Source: Allomesorhizobium camelthorni
Lineage (GTDB): Bacteria; Pseudomonadota; Alphaproteobacteria; Rhizobiales; Rhizobiaceae
Reading direction: 5' to 3'
NCBI RefSeq assembly: GCF_011045125.1
Contig: NZ_JAAKZF010000054.1
Location: forward strand, 1-34,967
Length of the DNA stretch: 34,967 nt
Part shown: positions 8,221-17,094 of the stretch, piece after piece
Layout of the letters: each line of letters begins with the position of its first letter
Numbering within the stretch: the stretch's first letter is position 1
The notes under the pieces: generated by a model
The model's database searches: none
Told to the model about the DNA's origin: nothing
Seen by the model: the letters and a program-made list of their open reading frames with translations, nothing else
Translations under genes and position numbers: made by a program

Positions 8221-9297
8221 ATGCAAGAAACATTCTACGAGGTCATGCGCCGGCAGGGGATCACCCGCCGAAGTTTCCTCAAATTCTGCAGCCTGACGGC
8301 GGCTTCCCTCGGCCTTGGACCGGCCTTCGCGCCGAAACTAGCTTACGCGATGGAGTCCAAACCACGCATTCCGGTACTGTGGCTGCACGGGCTCGAATGC
8401 ACCTGCTGCTCCGAAAGTTTCATCCGCTCGGCGCACCCGCTCGCCAAGGACGTCGTGCTGTCGATGCTTTCACTCGATTATGACGACACGCTCATGGCGG
8501 CCGCCGGCCACCAGGCCGAGGCGATCGTCGACGAGGTCGTCGAACAGTACAAGGGCAACTACATCCTCGCGGTCGAAGGCAATCCGCCGCTCAACGAGGA
8601 CGGCATGTTCTGCATCATCGGCGGTAGGCCCTTCATCGACCAGCTCCGGCACGCCGCCTCTAGCGCCAAGGCGATCATCTCCTGGGGCTCCTGCGCCTCC
8701 TGGGGCTGCGTGCAGGCCGCGCGGCCGAACCCGACGCGGGCCACGCCCGTCGACAAGGTTCCCGGCCTGCCCGACAAGCCTATCATCAAGGTGCCCGGTT
8801 GCCCGCCGATCGCAGAAGTGATGACGGCCGTCATCACTTATATCCTGACCTTCGAGAAATTCCCCGAACTCGACCGGCAAGGCCGGCCTAAAATGTTCTA
8901 CAGTCAGCGCATCCACGACAAATGCTATCGGCGCCCGCATTTCGACGCGGGCCAGTTCGTCGAGTCCTTCGATGACGAGGGCGCGCGCAAGGGCTATTGC
9001 CTCTATAAGGTCGGCTGCAAGGGACCGACCACCTACAACGCCTGCTCGACGGTGCGCTGGAACGGCGGCCTCTCCTTCCCGATCCAGGCCGGCCATCCCT
9101 GCATCGGCTGCTCCGAGGACGGCTTCTGGGACAAGGGCGATTTCTACAGCCGCCTGACCCGCGTCCACGGCTTCGGCATCGAGGCCGATGCCGACAGGAT
9201 CGGAACGATGGCCGCGACCGTGGTCGGCGCCGCCGCGGCCGCGCACGCGGCGGCAAGCGTGGTCAAGCGGATGCGCGAAAAAGGAGGGAACATCTGA
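8221..9297 (+). CDS. hupS: Uptake [NiFe]-hydrogenase small subunit precursor
   Basis: This is the 358-residue electron-transferring subunit that pairs with HupL at the periplasmic face of the inner membrane. A Tat signal (TRRSFLKF, residues 15-22, then a hydrophobic run to about 43) exports the folded heterodimer. The proximal-cluster cysteines C60, C62, C63, C158, C163 and C194 are all present, the six-Cys [4Fe-3S] pattern of oxygen-tolerant group 1d enzymes. Medial and distal ligands lie in [15 protein letters not shown] and [17 protein letters not shown]-terminal hydrophobic stretch ([19 protein letters not shown]) would anchor it near HupC. ATG 8221 has GGAGG 8 nt upstream and gives the family's usual N-terminus. 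An upstream in-frame TTG at 8125 precedes the promoter and is excluded. The stop overlaps the hupL ATG by one base. Confidence 0.98.
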   Translation: MQETFYEVMRRQGITRRSFLKFCSLTAASLGLGPAFAPKLAYAMESKPRIPVLWLHGLECTCCSESFIRSAHPLAKDVVLSMLSLDYDDTLMAAAGHQAEAIVDEVVEQYKGNYILAVEGNPPLNEDGMFCIIGGRPFIDQLRHAASSAKAIISWGSCASWGCVQAARPNPTRATPVDKVPGLPDKPIIKVPGCPPIAEVMTAVITYILTFEKFPELDRQGRPKMFYSQRIHDKCYRRPHFDAGQFVESFDDEGARKGYCLYKVGCKGPTTYNACSTVRWNGGLSFPIQAGHPCIGCSEDGFWDKGDFYSRLTRVHGFGIEADADRIGTMAATVVGAAAAAHAAASVVKRMREKGGNI

Positions 9298-11093
9298 TGG
9301 GCATCCAGACGCCGAACGGCTTCAATCTCGACACCTCCGGCCAGCGCGTCGTGGTCGATCCGGTCACGCGCATCGAAGGCCACATGCGCTGCGAGGTGAA
9401 CATCGACGAGAACAGCATCATCCGCAACGCGGTCTCGACCGGCACCATGTGGCGCGGGCTCGAGGTCATCCTCAAGGGCCGCGACCCGCGCGACGCCTGG
9501 GCCTTCACGCAGCGCATCTGCGGGGTGTGCACCGGCACGCACGCGCTCACCTCCGTGCGTGCGGTCGAGGACGCGCTGGGCATCATGATCCCGGAGAACG
9601 CCAATTCGATCCGCAACATCATGCAGCTCTCGCTGCAGGTGCACGACCATCTGGTCCACTTCTACCACCTGCACGCGCTGGACTGGGTCAACCCGGTCAA
9701 CGCATTGAGAGCCGACCCGAAGGCGACGTCGGAGCTGCAGCAGGCGGTCTCGCCGAGCCACCCGATGTCCTCGCCGGGCTATTTCCGCGACATCCAGAAC
9801 CGGCTGCGCAAGTTCGTGGAGAGCGGCCAGCTCGGGCCGTTCAAGAACGGTTACTGGACCAACCCAGCCTATCTGCTGCCGCCGGAAGCCGACCTGATGG
9901 CGGTGACGCACTATCTGGAAGCGCTTGACTTCCAGAAGGAGATCATGACGACGCGCACGATCTTCGGCGGCAAGGACACCCATCCCAACTGGCTGGTGGG
10001 AGGCGTACCCTGTGCGATCAACATCGACGGTGAGATGGCGGCCGGCGCGCCGATCAACATGGAGCGGCTGAACTACGTCCGCAGCGTCATCGAGCGTACC
10101 ATCGCCTTCGTCGACAACGTCTACGTCCCCGACATCATCGCGATCGGCAATCTCTACAAGGCCTGGCTCTACGGCGGCGGCCTGTCGGGCAAGAGCGTGC
10201 TCGCCTATGGCGATATCCCCGACAAGGCCAACGACCATTCTGCCGCCAACCTGATGATGCCGCAGGGTGCGATCATCAACGGCAATCTCAAGGAGGTGCT
10301 GCCGGTCGACCTGCGCGATCCCGAGCAGATCCAGGAATTCGTGCCGCACTCCTGGTACAAATATCCGGACGAGGCCAAGGGCCTGCACCCCTGGGACGGC
10401 GTCACCCAGCCGCATTACGAATTGGGGCCCAATGCCAAGGGCACACGCACCAACATCATCGAGCTGGACGAGTCGGCAAAATATTCCTGGATCAAGGCAC
10501 CGCGATGGCGCGGCCACGCCATGGAGGTCGGCCCGCTCGCCCGCTATGTCGTCGGCTATGCCCAGGGCCACGAGGAAATCAAGGAACAAGTCGATTCCAC
10601 GCTGCGCGCTCTCGGCGCGCCGTTCAACGCGCTCTTTTCCACGCTCGGCCGCACCGCTGCGCGCGCTCTAGAAGCGCAGTGGGCGGCCCGCAAGCAGGCC
10701 TACTTCCTGGACAAGCTGATCGCCAACATCAAAGCCGGCGACTCCTCCACGGCCAACACGAAGAAGTGGGACCCGAAGACCTGGCCGGCCGAGATCAAGG
10801 GCGTCGGCTTCACCGAGGCGCCGCGTGGCGCACTGGGTCACTGGATCCGGATCAAGAACGGCCGCATCGAGAACTACCAGTGCGTCGTGCCGACCACCTG
10901 GAACGGCTCTCCGCGCGACCATGCCGGCAATCTCGGCGCCTTCGAGGCCTCGTTGATGGACACCAAGGTCGAGCGCCCCGAGGAGCCGGTCGAAATCCTG
11001 CGGATCATACACAGCTTCGATCCGTGCCTTGCCTGCTCGACCCACGTGATGGGGCCGGACCGCCGGGAACTGGCCAATGTCAAAGTGCGGTAG
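9297..11093 (+). CDS. hupL: Uptake [NiFe]-hydrogenase large subunit precursor
   Basis: This 598-residue subunit carries the Ni-Fe(CN)2CO site that splits H2. The L1 motif [10 protein letters not shown] (R73, C75, C78) and the L5 motif DPCLACSTH (C577, C580, H583) supply the four nickel-binding cysteines. A 15-residue tail beginning VMGPDRRE follows His583. HupD removes it after nickel insertion, and its presence shows that this is the catalytic enzyme rather than a sensor. There is no export signal; it travels with HupS through Tat. AAGGAGGG lies 8 nt before the ATG, which shares one base with the hupS stop, so the two are translationally coupled. Confidence 0.98.
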   Translation: MGIQTPNGFNLDTSGQRVVVDPVTRIEGHMRCEVNIDENSIIRNAVSTGTMWRGLEVILKGRDPRDAWAFTQRICGVCTGTHALTSVRAVEDALGIMIPENANSIRNIMQLSLQVHDHLVHFYHLHALDWVNPVNALRADPKATSELQQAVSPSHPMSSPGYFRDIQNRLRKFVESGQLGPFKNGYWTNPAYLLPPEADLMAVTHYLEALDFQKEIMTTRTIFGGKDTHPNWLVGGVPCAINIDGEMAAGAPINMERLNYVRSVIERTIAFVDNVYVPDIIAIGNLYKAWLYGGGLSGKSVLAYGDIPDKANDHSAANLMMPQGAIINGNLKEVLPVDLRDPEQIQEFVPHSWYKYPDEAKGLHPWDGVTQPHYELGPNAKGTRTNIIELDESAKYSWIKAPRWRGHAMEVGPLARYVVGYAQGHEEIKEQVDSTLRALGAPFNALFSTLGRTAARALEAQWAARKQAYFLDKLIANIKAGDSSTANTKKWDPKTWPAEIKGVGFTEAPRGALGHWIRIKNGRIENYQCVVPTTWNGSPRDHAGNLGAFEASLMDTKVERPEEPVEILRIIHSFDPCLACSTHVMGPDRRELANVKVR

Positions 11094-11106
11094 GAAGGGA
11101 TTTTCA

Positions 11107-11682
11107 ATGAGACGCTCTGTCGTGAAACTCGGCGCAGCAGCATCGCTTGCCGCCCTTGCCGGCCCTGCCTGTGCCCATGTCGGCGCAGGCCATGCGGACG
11201 GCCTTGCCGCGGGCCTCGCGCATCCGCTGTTCGGGCTCGACCACCTGCTCGCCATGACGTCGGTCGGGGTCTGGTCGGCGCTCGCCATGCCGTTGCGGGC
11301 CTGGACCGCGCCGGCCGCCTTCGTCGCGGCCATGGTCGGCGGCGCCGCGCTCGCCTTTGTCGGCGTCGCCCTGCCAGCGGTGGAAGGCATGATCGCGCTG
11401 TCGGTGCTGGCGCTCGGGCTGATGATCGTTTTCGGTGCAGGTTTGCCGCGCATCGCCGGCATAGGCCTTGCCGGGCTGTTCGCGCTGTTCCACGGCCATG
11501 CGCATGCCAGCGAGGCAGCGGGAGCAACATTTGCCTATGTCGGCGGTGTCACGCTGGCGACCGCAGCACTCCACCTCCTCGGCGTCAGCCTCGGCCTCAA
11601 GATCGCGTCATCGTCCCGGCTGCGAACCGGCATCGGCATGCTGGTCGCCGGCTCGGGTGCCGCGCTCGTCTTCGGCGGATAG
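11107..11682 (+). CDS. hupE: HupE/UreJ-family nickel permease
   Basis: This 191-residue integral membrane protein has an N-terminal signal peptide ending about ...GPACA-HVGAGHADG, followed by about six hydrophobic segments. The family motif HPLFGLDHLLAM in the first helix pair and the HGHAHASE motif later are the metal-binding His/Asp clusters needed for Ni2+ uptake. In R. leguminosarum, HupE brings nickel to the hydrogenase, and there its gene follows hupD. Here it lies directly after hupL, before hupC. The ATG is preceded by GGAAGGGA 6 nt away; an upstream in-frame start at 11077 would overlap hupL and spoil the signal peptide. Confidence 0.93.
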   Translation: MRRSVVKLGAAASLAALAGPACAHVGAGHADGLAAGLAHPLFGLDHLLAMTSVGVWSALAMPLRAWTAPAAFVAAMVGGAALAFVGVALPAVEGMIALSVLALGLMIVFGAGLPRIAGIGLAGLFALFHGHAHASEAAGATFAYVGGVTLATAALHLLGVSLGLKIASSSRLRTGIGMLVAGSGAALVFGG

Positions 11683-11691
11683 GAGGCGGCC

Positions 11692-12402
11692 ATGACCGTG
11701 AGCCATACATCTCACAGCGAAGACGCGGTCTATGTCTACGAGGCGCCGCTGCGTCTCTGGCACTGGGTCAACGCCTTCGCGATCCTTGCGCTGGCCGGAA
11801 CCGGCTACCTCATCGGTTCGCCGCCGCCATCGGTCGGCGGCGAAGCCAGCGCCAGCTTCGCCTTCGGCTGGATACGATACCTGCATTTCGCGGCCGGCTA
11901 TGTCCTGATTGCTGGCTTCGCCTTCCGCGTCTACTGGACCTTCGCCGGCAACGAGCATGCCCGGCAGATATTCCTGCCGCCCGTCTGGCGCGGCCGCTTC
12001 TGGCGGGAAGCCTGGCATGAGGTGCTCTGGTATGCCATGCTGGTCAGGGAGCCGGTTAAGTATTCGGGGCACAACCCGCTCCCCACGGTCGCCATGCACA
12101 TCCTGTTCGTCTGGTTCACCATCTTCATGATCGTGACAGGTCTCGCACTCTACGGCGAAGGGACCGGAATGGGTTCCTGGCAGCACACGCTGTTCTCGAG
12201 CCGCGTGATCCCGCTGTTCGGTCAGAGCCAGGACGTCCACACGTGGCACCATCTCGGCATGTGGGTGATCATCTGCTTCCTCATCATCCACATCTATGCC
12301 GCTGTGCGCGAGGACATCATGTCGAGACAGTCGATCATTTCCTCGATGTTCTCAGGCTGGCGGACCTTTCGGGGCAACGGTGCCCCGCGTGATTCCCACT
12401 AG
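11692..12402 (+). CDS. hupC: Hydrogenase b-type cytochrome subunit
   Basis: This 236-residue membrane protein of the Ni/Fe-hydrogenase cytochrome b family anchors HupSL and passes electrons from H2 to the quinone pool. Four hydrophobic helices are visible: residues ~22-42, ~62-80, ~130-152 and ~186-208. Candidate haem-b histidines are H24 (RLWHWVN), H65 (YLHFAAGY) and the pairs in WHHLGMW and IIHIYAAV. GGAGG lies just before the ATG, 9 nt after hupE. A strong terminator follows, so this is the last gene of the first transcription unit. Confidence 0.96.
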   Translation: MTVSHTSHSEDAVYVYEAPLRLWHWVNAFAILALAGTGYLIGSPPPSVGGEASASFAFGWIRYLHFAAGYVLIAGFAFRVYWTFAGNEHARQIFLPPVWRGRFWREAWHEVLWYAMLVREPVKYSGHNPLPTVAMHILFVWFTIFMIVTGLALYGEGTGMGSWQHTLFSSRVIPLFGQSQDVHTWHHLGMWVIICFLIIHIYAAVREDIMSRQSIISSMFSGWRTFRGNGAPRDSH

Positions 12403-12424
12403 GACGACTTTCGTGACCTCACCT

Positions 12425-12458
12425 GCCGGCGCGGGCGTTTGCCCGCGCCGGCTTTTTT
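12425..12458 (+). terminator. Rho-independent terminator after hupC
   Basis: There is a perfect 12-bp stem, GCCGGCGCGGGC pairing with GCCCGCGCCGGC, a GTTT loop and six T residues. It lies 22 nt after the hupC stop in the plus orientation. It should end most hupSLEC transcripts and makes a separate promoter necessary for hupD onward. Confidence 0.92.
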
Positions 12459-12780
12459 CTTCAAGCGGGGTTGCCTTCAAGTCGACCCACACTCCGCCTC
12501 GCCTTCGCCTCGACACCTTTTCCGTTCGACGGGGAGCGGAAGTGCCAACGGCAACGGTGGTCAGGGGCAAAGTGCGGAGCGAGGCGGGTTGCGTGGGCGA
12601 GTGAACGCAAGCTTTTCATCGGCCTGGAATTTCGCTTCTCACTGCCCCGCGATGGCGCACCCGTCAATGGAAGGATACTTTCCGTCCGCGGGGGTAAAAT
12701 CGTAATCGCGCTTTCCACGCGTCGTTCTCTATCCAGGGATCAACCCTTATTTCGCAGCCATTTGCCGGCCCCCAGGCAAT
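12459..12780 (+). other. Intergenic stretch between the two hup transcription units
   Basis: No convincing gene is seen. Short open frames occur on both strands, but none has a ribosome site or a recognisable product. The GC-rich part (about 12480-12600) has the look of a degraded dispersed repeat, and the part from about 12600 to 12780 is where activator sites for the downstream sigma-54 promoter would be expected. I found no TGT-N10-ACA element. The sequence GATCAACCCTTATTT (12739-12753) is only a loose IHF-like match. Confidence 0.5.
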
Positions 12781-12795
12781 TGGCCCGCCTCTTGC
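12781..12795 (+). promoter_or_regulatory. Second sigma-54 (-24/-12) promoter, upstream of hupD
   Basis: TGGCCC-N5-TTGC differs from the sigma-54 consensus at one base and keeps the essential GG and GC at correct spacing. Transcription would start about 12806, some 26 nt before the hupD ATG, leaving room for the AAGAGGAGG ribosome site at 12815-12823. It follows a strong terminator and heads an 18-gene run, so it probably drives hupD and much of the assembly and regulatory genes. Confidence 0.75.
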
Positions 12796-12831
12796 GACTG
12801 GAAGAAAAATGCTCAAGAGGAGGTTTTCCCA

Positions 12832-13521
12832 ATGAACGGCGCGCCACGGGTGCTCGTGCTCGGCATCGGAAATCTGCTATGGGCAGATGAGGGCTTCGGC
12901 GTCCGCGTGGTGGAGGAGTTCCACCGGCTGTGCGAAACGGCGGACAACGTGCGGGCCATGGATGGCGGCACGCAGGGCATCTACCTCGTCCAACACATCC
13001 GCGAGGCCGACATCCTCGTCGTGTTCGACGCGGTCGACTACGGCCTGGCGCCCGGCACGCTGAAGCTCGTCGAAGGCGGCGAGGTGCCGGCCTTCCTCGG
13101 CGTGAAGAAGATTTCGCTCCACCAGACTGGCTTTCAGGAAGTCCTCGCCATGGCCGAGATGATGGGTGACTATCCCGCCCACCTCCTTCTCGTCGGGGTG
13201 CAACCGGTCGAGCTGGACGACTATGGCGGCAGTCTCCGGCCCGCGGTGAAGGCTCAGATCGAGCCGGCAATCGAGCTTGCTGTCGAGTGGCTCGGCCGGC
13301 ACGGCGCGACGATCGCCAAGCGCACCGAACCGCTTGCCGAGGACGAGACGCTCGCCTCGCGCGAAATGCGCATCGGCATCTACGAGAGCGGTCGACCCCG
13401 GCCGGAAGAGGCCTGTCGTCACGGCGACGCGCGGCTTCTCGCAAATAGCGCCTTCGCTGGCCCGACGAATTTCGAGCGCGAGGTCGACGCGCTTTTGCAA
13501 TCGTCCGGAGGGCGGGGCTGA
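12832..13521 (+). CDS. hupD: HupL C-terminal maturation endopeptidase
   Basis: This 229-residue nickel-dependent protease of the HyaD/HybD family removes the tail of HupL after His583 once nickel is in place. The N-terminal LGIGNLLWADEGFG motif is typical. The nickel-probing residues correspond to E20, D66 and H97 (Glu16, Asp62 and His93 of E. coli HybD). The last ~35 residues, after the usual protease domain, are Arg/Glu-rich and variable. It has a strong AGAGGAGG ribosome site and its TGA overlaps the hupF ATG by one base. Confidence 0.96.
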   Translation: MNGAPRVLVLGIGNLLWADEGFGVRVVEEFHRLCETADNVRAMDGGTQGIYLVQHIREADILVVFDAVDYGLAPGTLKLVEGGEVPAFLGVKKISLHQTGFQEVLAMAEMMGDYPAHLLLVGVQPVELDDYGGSLRPAVKAQIEPAIELAVEWLGRHGATIAKRTEPLAEDETLASREMRIGIYESGRPRPEEACRHGDARLLANSAFAGPTNFEREVDALLQSSGGRG

Positions 13522-13853
13522 TGTGTGTCGGCGTTCCCTTCCAGGTCGTTGAATGCAGAGGCGGCATTGCCCTGTGCACCGGTCGCGGCGGCACGCGGCG
13601 GGTTGACATGACGCTGGTGGGCAATCAGCCGGCGGGTACGTGGATACTCGCCTTCCTCGACACCGCGCGCGAGACGGTCACGGCCGAGACAGCGCGCCTG
13701 ATCGCCGACGCCCTCGAAGCGACGGAGCGTGCGCTCGCCGGCGACACCGACCTCGACCACCTCTTCGCCGACCTGGTCGGCCGCGAGCCGCAACTGCCCG
13801 AGCATCTGCTGGCGGCACAAGCCCTTTCACCGCAAGGCACAAAGGACGCCTGA
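13521..13853 (+). CDS. hupF: HypC-family chaperone for HupL
   Basis: This 110-residue paralogue of HypC begins MCVGVPFQV, with the N-terminal Cys2 that contacts the large subunit and the Fe(CN)2CO unit after Met removal. It is longer than HypC (81 residues here), with a C-terminal extension typical of HupF. In R. leguminosarum HupF binds HupL and protects the enzyme under oxygen. Coupled to hupD by a TGATG overlap; hupG follows after 4 nt. Confidence 0.92.
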   Translation: MCVGVPFQVVECRGGIALCTGRGGTRRVDMTLVGNQPAGTWILAFLDTARETVTAETARLIADALEATERALAGDTDLDHLFADLVGREPQLPEHLLAAQALSPQGTKDA

Positions 13854-13857
13854 GTCC

Positions 13858-14301
13858 ATGTTTTCACCCGTTCTCACCACGATGATGGAGCGCCACCGGA
13901 TCCGGGTGGTTGACGAGGCCAACATCGGCGCATTCGCCAAGGGCCACGAGTTCACCGCGCTGTTTTTTCCCGGTGACTGGCTGCGGCTCGCCGAGAGCAA
14001 CGATGTGGCGGTGATCCTGCCGGAGCTGGTGCAGGCCTTCCAGGGCGTGTTCAAGCCGGCCGTGGTATCTCGGGAGAGCGAGCGCAAGCTGCAAAGCCGA
14101 TATCACTTCAACGCCTTCCCGGCGCTCGTCTTCCTGAGGAACGGCGAATATCTCGGCGTCATCAAGCGCGTGCTCGACTGGCAAGACTATCTCACCCAGA
14201 TCGCCGGCATACTGACACGCGCGCCGAGCGCACCGCCGCCCTTCGAGTTTCCCCAAGCGTGCGCGACGCACGATCATCACGACCACGATCAGTTCGATTG
14301 A
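13858..14301 (+). CDS. hupG: HyaE/HupG-family hydrogenase assembly protein
   Basis: This 147-residue protein of the HyaE/HupG family has a thioredoxin-like fold (ALFFPGDWLRLAESNDVAVI; FNAFPALVFLRNGEYLGVI) but lacks the CxxC redox pair. These chaperones act with HupH on the Tat-borne small subunit before export. The C-terminus is His/Asp-rich (THDHHDHDQFD), possibly metal-binding. ATG 13858 is chosen because it gives the family N-terminus MFSPVL and sits 4 nt after the hupF stop; the open frame extends further upstream inside hupF without a better start. Confidence 0.88.
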   Translation: MFSPVLTTMMERHRIRVVDEANIGAFAKGHEFTALFFPGDWLRLAESNDVAVILPELVQAFQGVFKPAVVSRESERKLQSRYHFNAFPALVFLRNGEYLGVIKRVLDWQDYLTQIAGILTRAPSAPPPFEFPQACATHDHHDHDQFD

Positions 14302-14326
14302 GCGAAAGCAGCCGGGAGAGCACGCC

Positions 14327-15166
14327 ATGGCAGCATCACTATTCGGCGGCATCGGGCCGGGTTCACAGCCGCGCGAACAGGACGGCGCCGATTTGCAGTA
14401 TATGCCGAAGGGTATGGCGACCTTTGCGGCACCCGTATTGCCGCAGAAGGAAAATGTCGCCGGGCTCGACGCCGCTTTGGCGGTGCTCTGCGCGCTGGCC
14501 GAAAGCCTCGGCCGGTCCTCGCCGGGTTGCGAAAACGCGGTGCATGATCTTTCCGGCCTCGACCGCGCCAATCTTGCGCTGATCGACCAGACGCTGGGCG
14601 AGGGCGAGGTCTCGATCATCTGCGGCGAGGACCTGCAGGCGCAGGAGTCGGTGCTCGCCGGTGTCTGGCGCGTGCGCCAGACTGGACCCGGCGGCAGCCT
14701 CGTGCGCGATTTCATCGAGGTCGGCGCCTTCCCCTCGACCGTGCTGGAGAGGGCCTTCGCCGGCTGCCGCAATATGCTCGCTGCGCCCGCGACCTATCCG
14801 ATGGGTGTCTTCAACGCGCCGCCGCTGATATCGGAGCTCAATGACCGCATCCCGCTCGTCGGGCCCGGCGTCGGGACGCACGTCATAAACCTGTCGCTGC
14901 TGCCGCACACTGAAGAGGACCTGACCTTCCTCGACGGCCTGCTCGGCCACGGGCCGGTGGTCGTGCTGTCGCGTGGCTACGGCAATTGCCGCGTGACCAC
15001 GACGGCGACGCGCGGCGTCTGGTGGGTGCGCTTCTTCACTTCGACCGACGATCTCATCCTCAACACGATCGAGGTGACGGCCTTGCCGGAGGTGGTCCGC
15101 GCCGCGCCCGAGGACATTGCCGACAGCCGCCAGCGGCTCCTCGAAATCCTGGAGGTCTACCGGTGA
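14327..15166 (+). CDS. hupH: HyaF/HupH-family hydrogenase assembly protein
   Basis: This 279-residue protein matches HupH of rhizobia and HyaF of E. coli in length and in conserved stretches such as YMPKGMATF near the N-terminus, PPLISELNDRI, HVINLSLLPHT and LSRGYGNCRVTTTATRGVWWVRFF. HupH helps mature the small subunit and its FeS clusters together with HupG and HupI. GGGAG lies 10 nt before the ATG. The 3' end overlaps the GTG start of hupI by four bases (GTGA). Confidence 0.93.
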   Translation: MAASLFGGIGPGSQPREQDGADLQYMPKGMATFAAPVLPQKENVAGLDAALAVLCALAESLGRSSPGCENAVHDLSGLDRANLALIDQTLGEGEVSIICGEDLQAQESVLAGVWRVRQTGPGGSLVRDFIEVGAFPSTVLERAFAGCRNMLAAPATYPMGVFNAPPLISELNDRIPLVGPGVGTHVINLSLLPHTEEDLTFLDGLLGHGPVVVLSRGYGNCRVTTTATRGVWWVRFFTSTDDLILNTIEVTALPEVVRAAPEDIADSRQRLLEILEVYR

Positions 15167-15384
15167 ACGACACCTTCTTTGCCGGTTCCTATGGCGGCGA
15201 CAATGCCAAGATCGGCCCGATGTCGCAGCTCGAATGCAAGATCTGCTGGCATGTCTACGACCCGGCCGAAGGCGACGACTGCTGGCAGATCTCGCCCGGC
15301 ACGCCCTTCGCCGAACTGCCGGCGCACTGGAGCTGCCCCACCTGCGACGGCTCCAAGCAGGGCTTCATGGTCGTAGGCGATTGA
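15163..15384 (+). CDS. hupI: Rubredoxin-like protein HupI
   Basis: This 73-residue rubredoxin has two CxxC pairs, C25-K-I-C28 and C58-P-T-C61, that bind one iron, plus the family's aromatic core residues (W29, Y32, W41, F49, W57). Hydrogenase rubredoxins take part in small-subunit assembly under oxygen. The start is GTG within the GTGA overlap with hupH. This gives the usual short N-terminal extension; an internal Met at residue 20 would leave a minimal rubredoxin without it. Confidence 0.94.
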   Translation: MNDTFFAGSYGGDNAKIGPMSQLECKICWHVYDPAEGDDCWQISPGTPFAELPAHWSCPTCDGSKQGFMVVGD

Positions 15385-15385
15385 C

Positions 15386-15964
15386 ATGGATCACTCGCAA
15401 ACCGTCGCTGCCCGTCTAGAGTTCGTGTTTCAGCGGATCGAACGGACGGCCATGACAGGAATTCCGATCCTCAATCCGGCGCTTTGCGTCAGCGCGGTGG
15501 GCGTGCGGCAGTGGCGGGGCGAATGGCTCGCGGTTCTCGTCACGCCATGGTTCATGGACCTCGTGCTCCTGCCTGCTGGCGACGGGCAAGCGCGCCCGCG
15601 CATGCCTACGGGCACGAAGGAGCATGTCTCGTTCCCGGCCGGCCAGTTCGAGTTCATCCAGGCCTATGACGAGGAGCTCGGCGGCTATCGCATGTGCTCG
15701 CTGTTCTCGCCGATGTTCGAATTCGCCGACCAGGACAGTGCGGAAGAGGCCGGGCGGCAGGTGCTTGCGGAACTTTTCAATCGTGAGGCGGAAGAAGACG
15801 AAGACGGCGACATGGTCCGTGTCTGGGAAGGCCGGCTAGCTGAGGAAGTGGCAAGCGCGTTGGACGGGGTTGAGACAGCCCGAACACCTGCGAGCTCTCA
15901 GCCGGCGGGATTGCCCCGCCGCTCCCTGTTCGGCTTGGGCGACAAGGAGGAGGCCGCCGTATGA
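15386..15964 (+). CDS. hupJ: Hydrogenase assembly chaperone HupJ (HybE family)
   Basis: This 192-residue protein has the [NiFe]-hydrogenase assembly chaperone (HybE/HupJ) features: NPALCVSAVGVRQWRGEWLAVLVTPWFMDLVLLP near residues 30-62, FPAGQFEFIQAYDEELGGYRMCSLFSPMFEF near 82-112, and a C-terminal PRRSLFGL stretch resembling the end of HupJ. It probably holds the small subunit until it pairs with HupL. It begins 1 nt after the hupI stop and overlaps hupK by four bases. Confidence 0.88.
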   Translation: MDHSQTVAARLEFVFQRIERTAMTGIPILNPALCVSAVGVRQWRGEWLAVLVTPWFMDLVLLPAGDGQARPRMPTGTKEHVSFPAGQFEFIQAYDEELGGYRMCSLFSPMFEFADQDSAEEAGRQVLAELFNREAEEDEDGDMVRVWEGRLAEEVASALDGVETARTPASSQPAGLPRRSLFGLGDKEEAAV

Positions 15965-17094
15965 GCATCGATGGCCGCGTCTCTATCGATCTCGTCTGCG
16001 ATGGCGGTCGCCTTGTGAAGGCCATCGTTGTTCCGCCGCGCCCGATTGCGCTTGGCCCGATCTTGCGAGGCCGACCGGCGACGCAGGCCGTCTCGATGAT
16101 CGGCTTGCTGTTCAGTGTCTGTGGTATCGCGCAGTCGGCGGCGAGCGTCGAGGCAGTCGAGGCGGCCCTGGAGATCGGGGCGGACCGGCGGACGAAACAA
16201 GCGCGGCGGCTTCTTGTGCTTGCCGAGACGCTGCGCGAGCATCTGCTGCGCATTGGCTTGGATACTGCCAGTCTCGCGGGCGAGCCTGCGGACGGTAAAA
16301 CCCTGCGCCGGGTTGTGAACCTGCCGCTGCGCCTAAAGCAGGCGCTTTTTCGAGGCGGGAATGCGTTCGTTCCCGGCGTATGGGCAGAGATGCCGGGCGC
16401 GGAAGCCGCCGAAACGGCCACTGAGGCGAGCTCCCTAACGCAGTGCGTGGTCTACGCAGGCGAAAAGCCGCTTGGCGAGATGGATCGCGATGCCTTCACC
16501 GAGTGGGCTATGGAGGGCAGTACGGTTGCGGCCCGCCTCCTCGCTCCGGTCCTGGCAAGGGGCTGGGCCCTAATAGGCTGCCCCGAAATGACAACTGGGG
16601 GAAACGGGGGTTTGCCGAAGCAAGCGTCGGCCGACACGAGCTGCCTCGCCAGGCAGGCTGGTGCGCCGCTCGTTCGCGCTTTCCTTTCCGAAAACGGTGA
16701 AGCCGGGCTGGCCGCACGGCTGGCCGCCCGCGTGGTCGAGGCATCGAAGCTGCCGGGACAGATCGCCGGAGGGCTCGCAGCCTTGCGGGATGTCGCGGAC
16801 GGGTCCGATGTGCCCACGTCCAAAGTCTTTCGCGACGAGAACGGGGGTCGCTTTGCTACTGCATCCGCCGAGGCAGCACGCGGCCGGCTGGAACATCGGA
16901 TTGTTTTCAAGGACGACCGTATAGCCGACTATGCCATCACGTCTCCGACCAGCATTCATTTCGGCGAGCGGGGCATTGCCGCGCGCTCGCTTTCGGCGCT
17001 CGCTGCATCCAGTCGTGAAGATCTGGCGCTCCAGGCCGATCTTCTGGTCCGGGCCATCGACCCCTGCGTCGGCTACGATGTGAGGGTCCGCTGA
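15961..17094 (+). CDS. hupK: HupK, degenerate large-subunit-like assembly protein
   Basis: This 377-residue protein is related to the hydrogenase large subunit but keeps only half of its metal motifs. SVCGIAQS (~residues 52-59) recalls the L1 motif with a single Cys, and the end, AIDPCVGYDVRVR, recalls L5 with one Cys and no His. HupK is thought to act as a scaffold on which the Fe(CN)2CO unit is handled during HupL maturation. It is less conserved than its neighbours. Overlaps of 4 nt with hupJ and 1 nt with hypA place it inside the same operon. Confidence 0.9.
   Translation: MSIDGRVSIDLVCDGGRLVKAIVVPPRPIALGPILRGRPATQAVSMIGLLFSVCGIAQSAASVEAVEAALEIGADRRTKQARRLLVLAETLREHLLRIGLDTASLAGEPADGKTLRRVVNLPLRLKQALFRGGNAFVPGVWAEMPGAEAAETATEASSLTQCVVYAGEKPLGEMDRDAFTEWAMEGSTVAARLLAPVLARGWALIGCPEMTTGGNGGLPKQASADTSCLARQAGAPLVRAFLSENGEAGLAARLAARVVEASKLPGQIAGGLAALRDVADGSDVPTSKVFRDENGGRFATASAEAARGRLEHRIVFKDDRIADYAITSPTSIHFGERGIAARSLSALAASSREDLALQADLLVRAIDPCVGYDVRVR

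Noticed and set aside
8470-9246. 258-residue minus-strand open frame opposite hupS
   Set aside because: Antisense shadow of hupS produced by high GC; low-complexity composition.
9144-10589. Long 481-residue minus-strand open frame opposite hupL
   Set aside because: It is antisense to the strongly supported hupL, rich in Arg, Asp and Val as expected for the mirror of a high-GC gene, and has no recognisable motif.
12471-12890. 139-residue open frame between hupC and hupD
   Set aside because: Runs across the sigma-54 promoter and into hupD in another frame, has no ribosome site and no family likeness.
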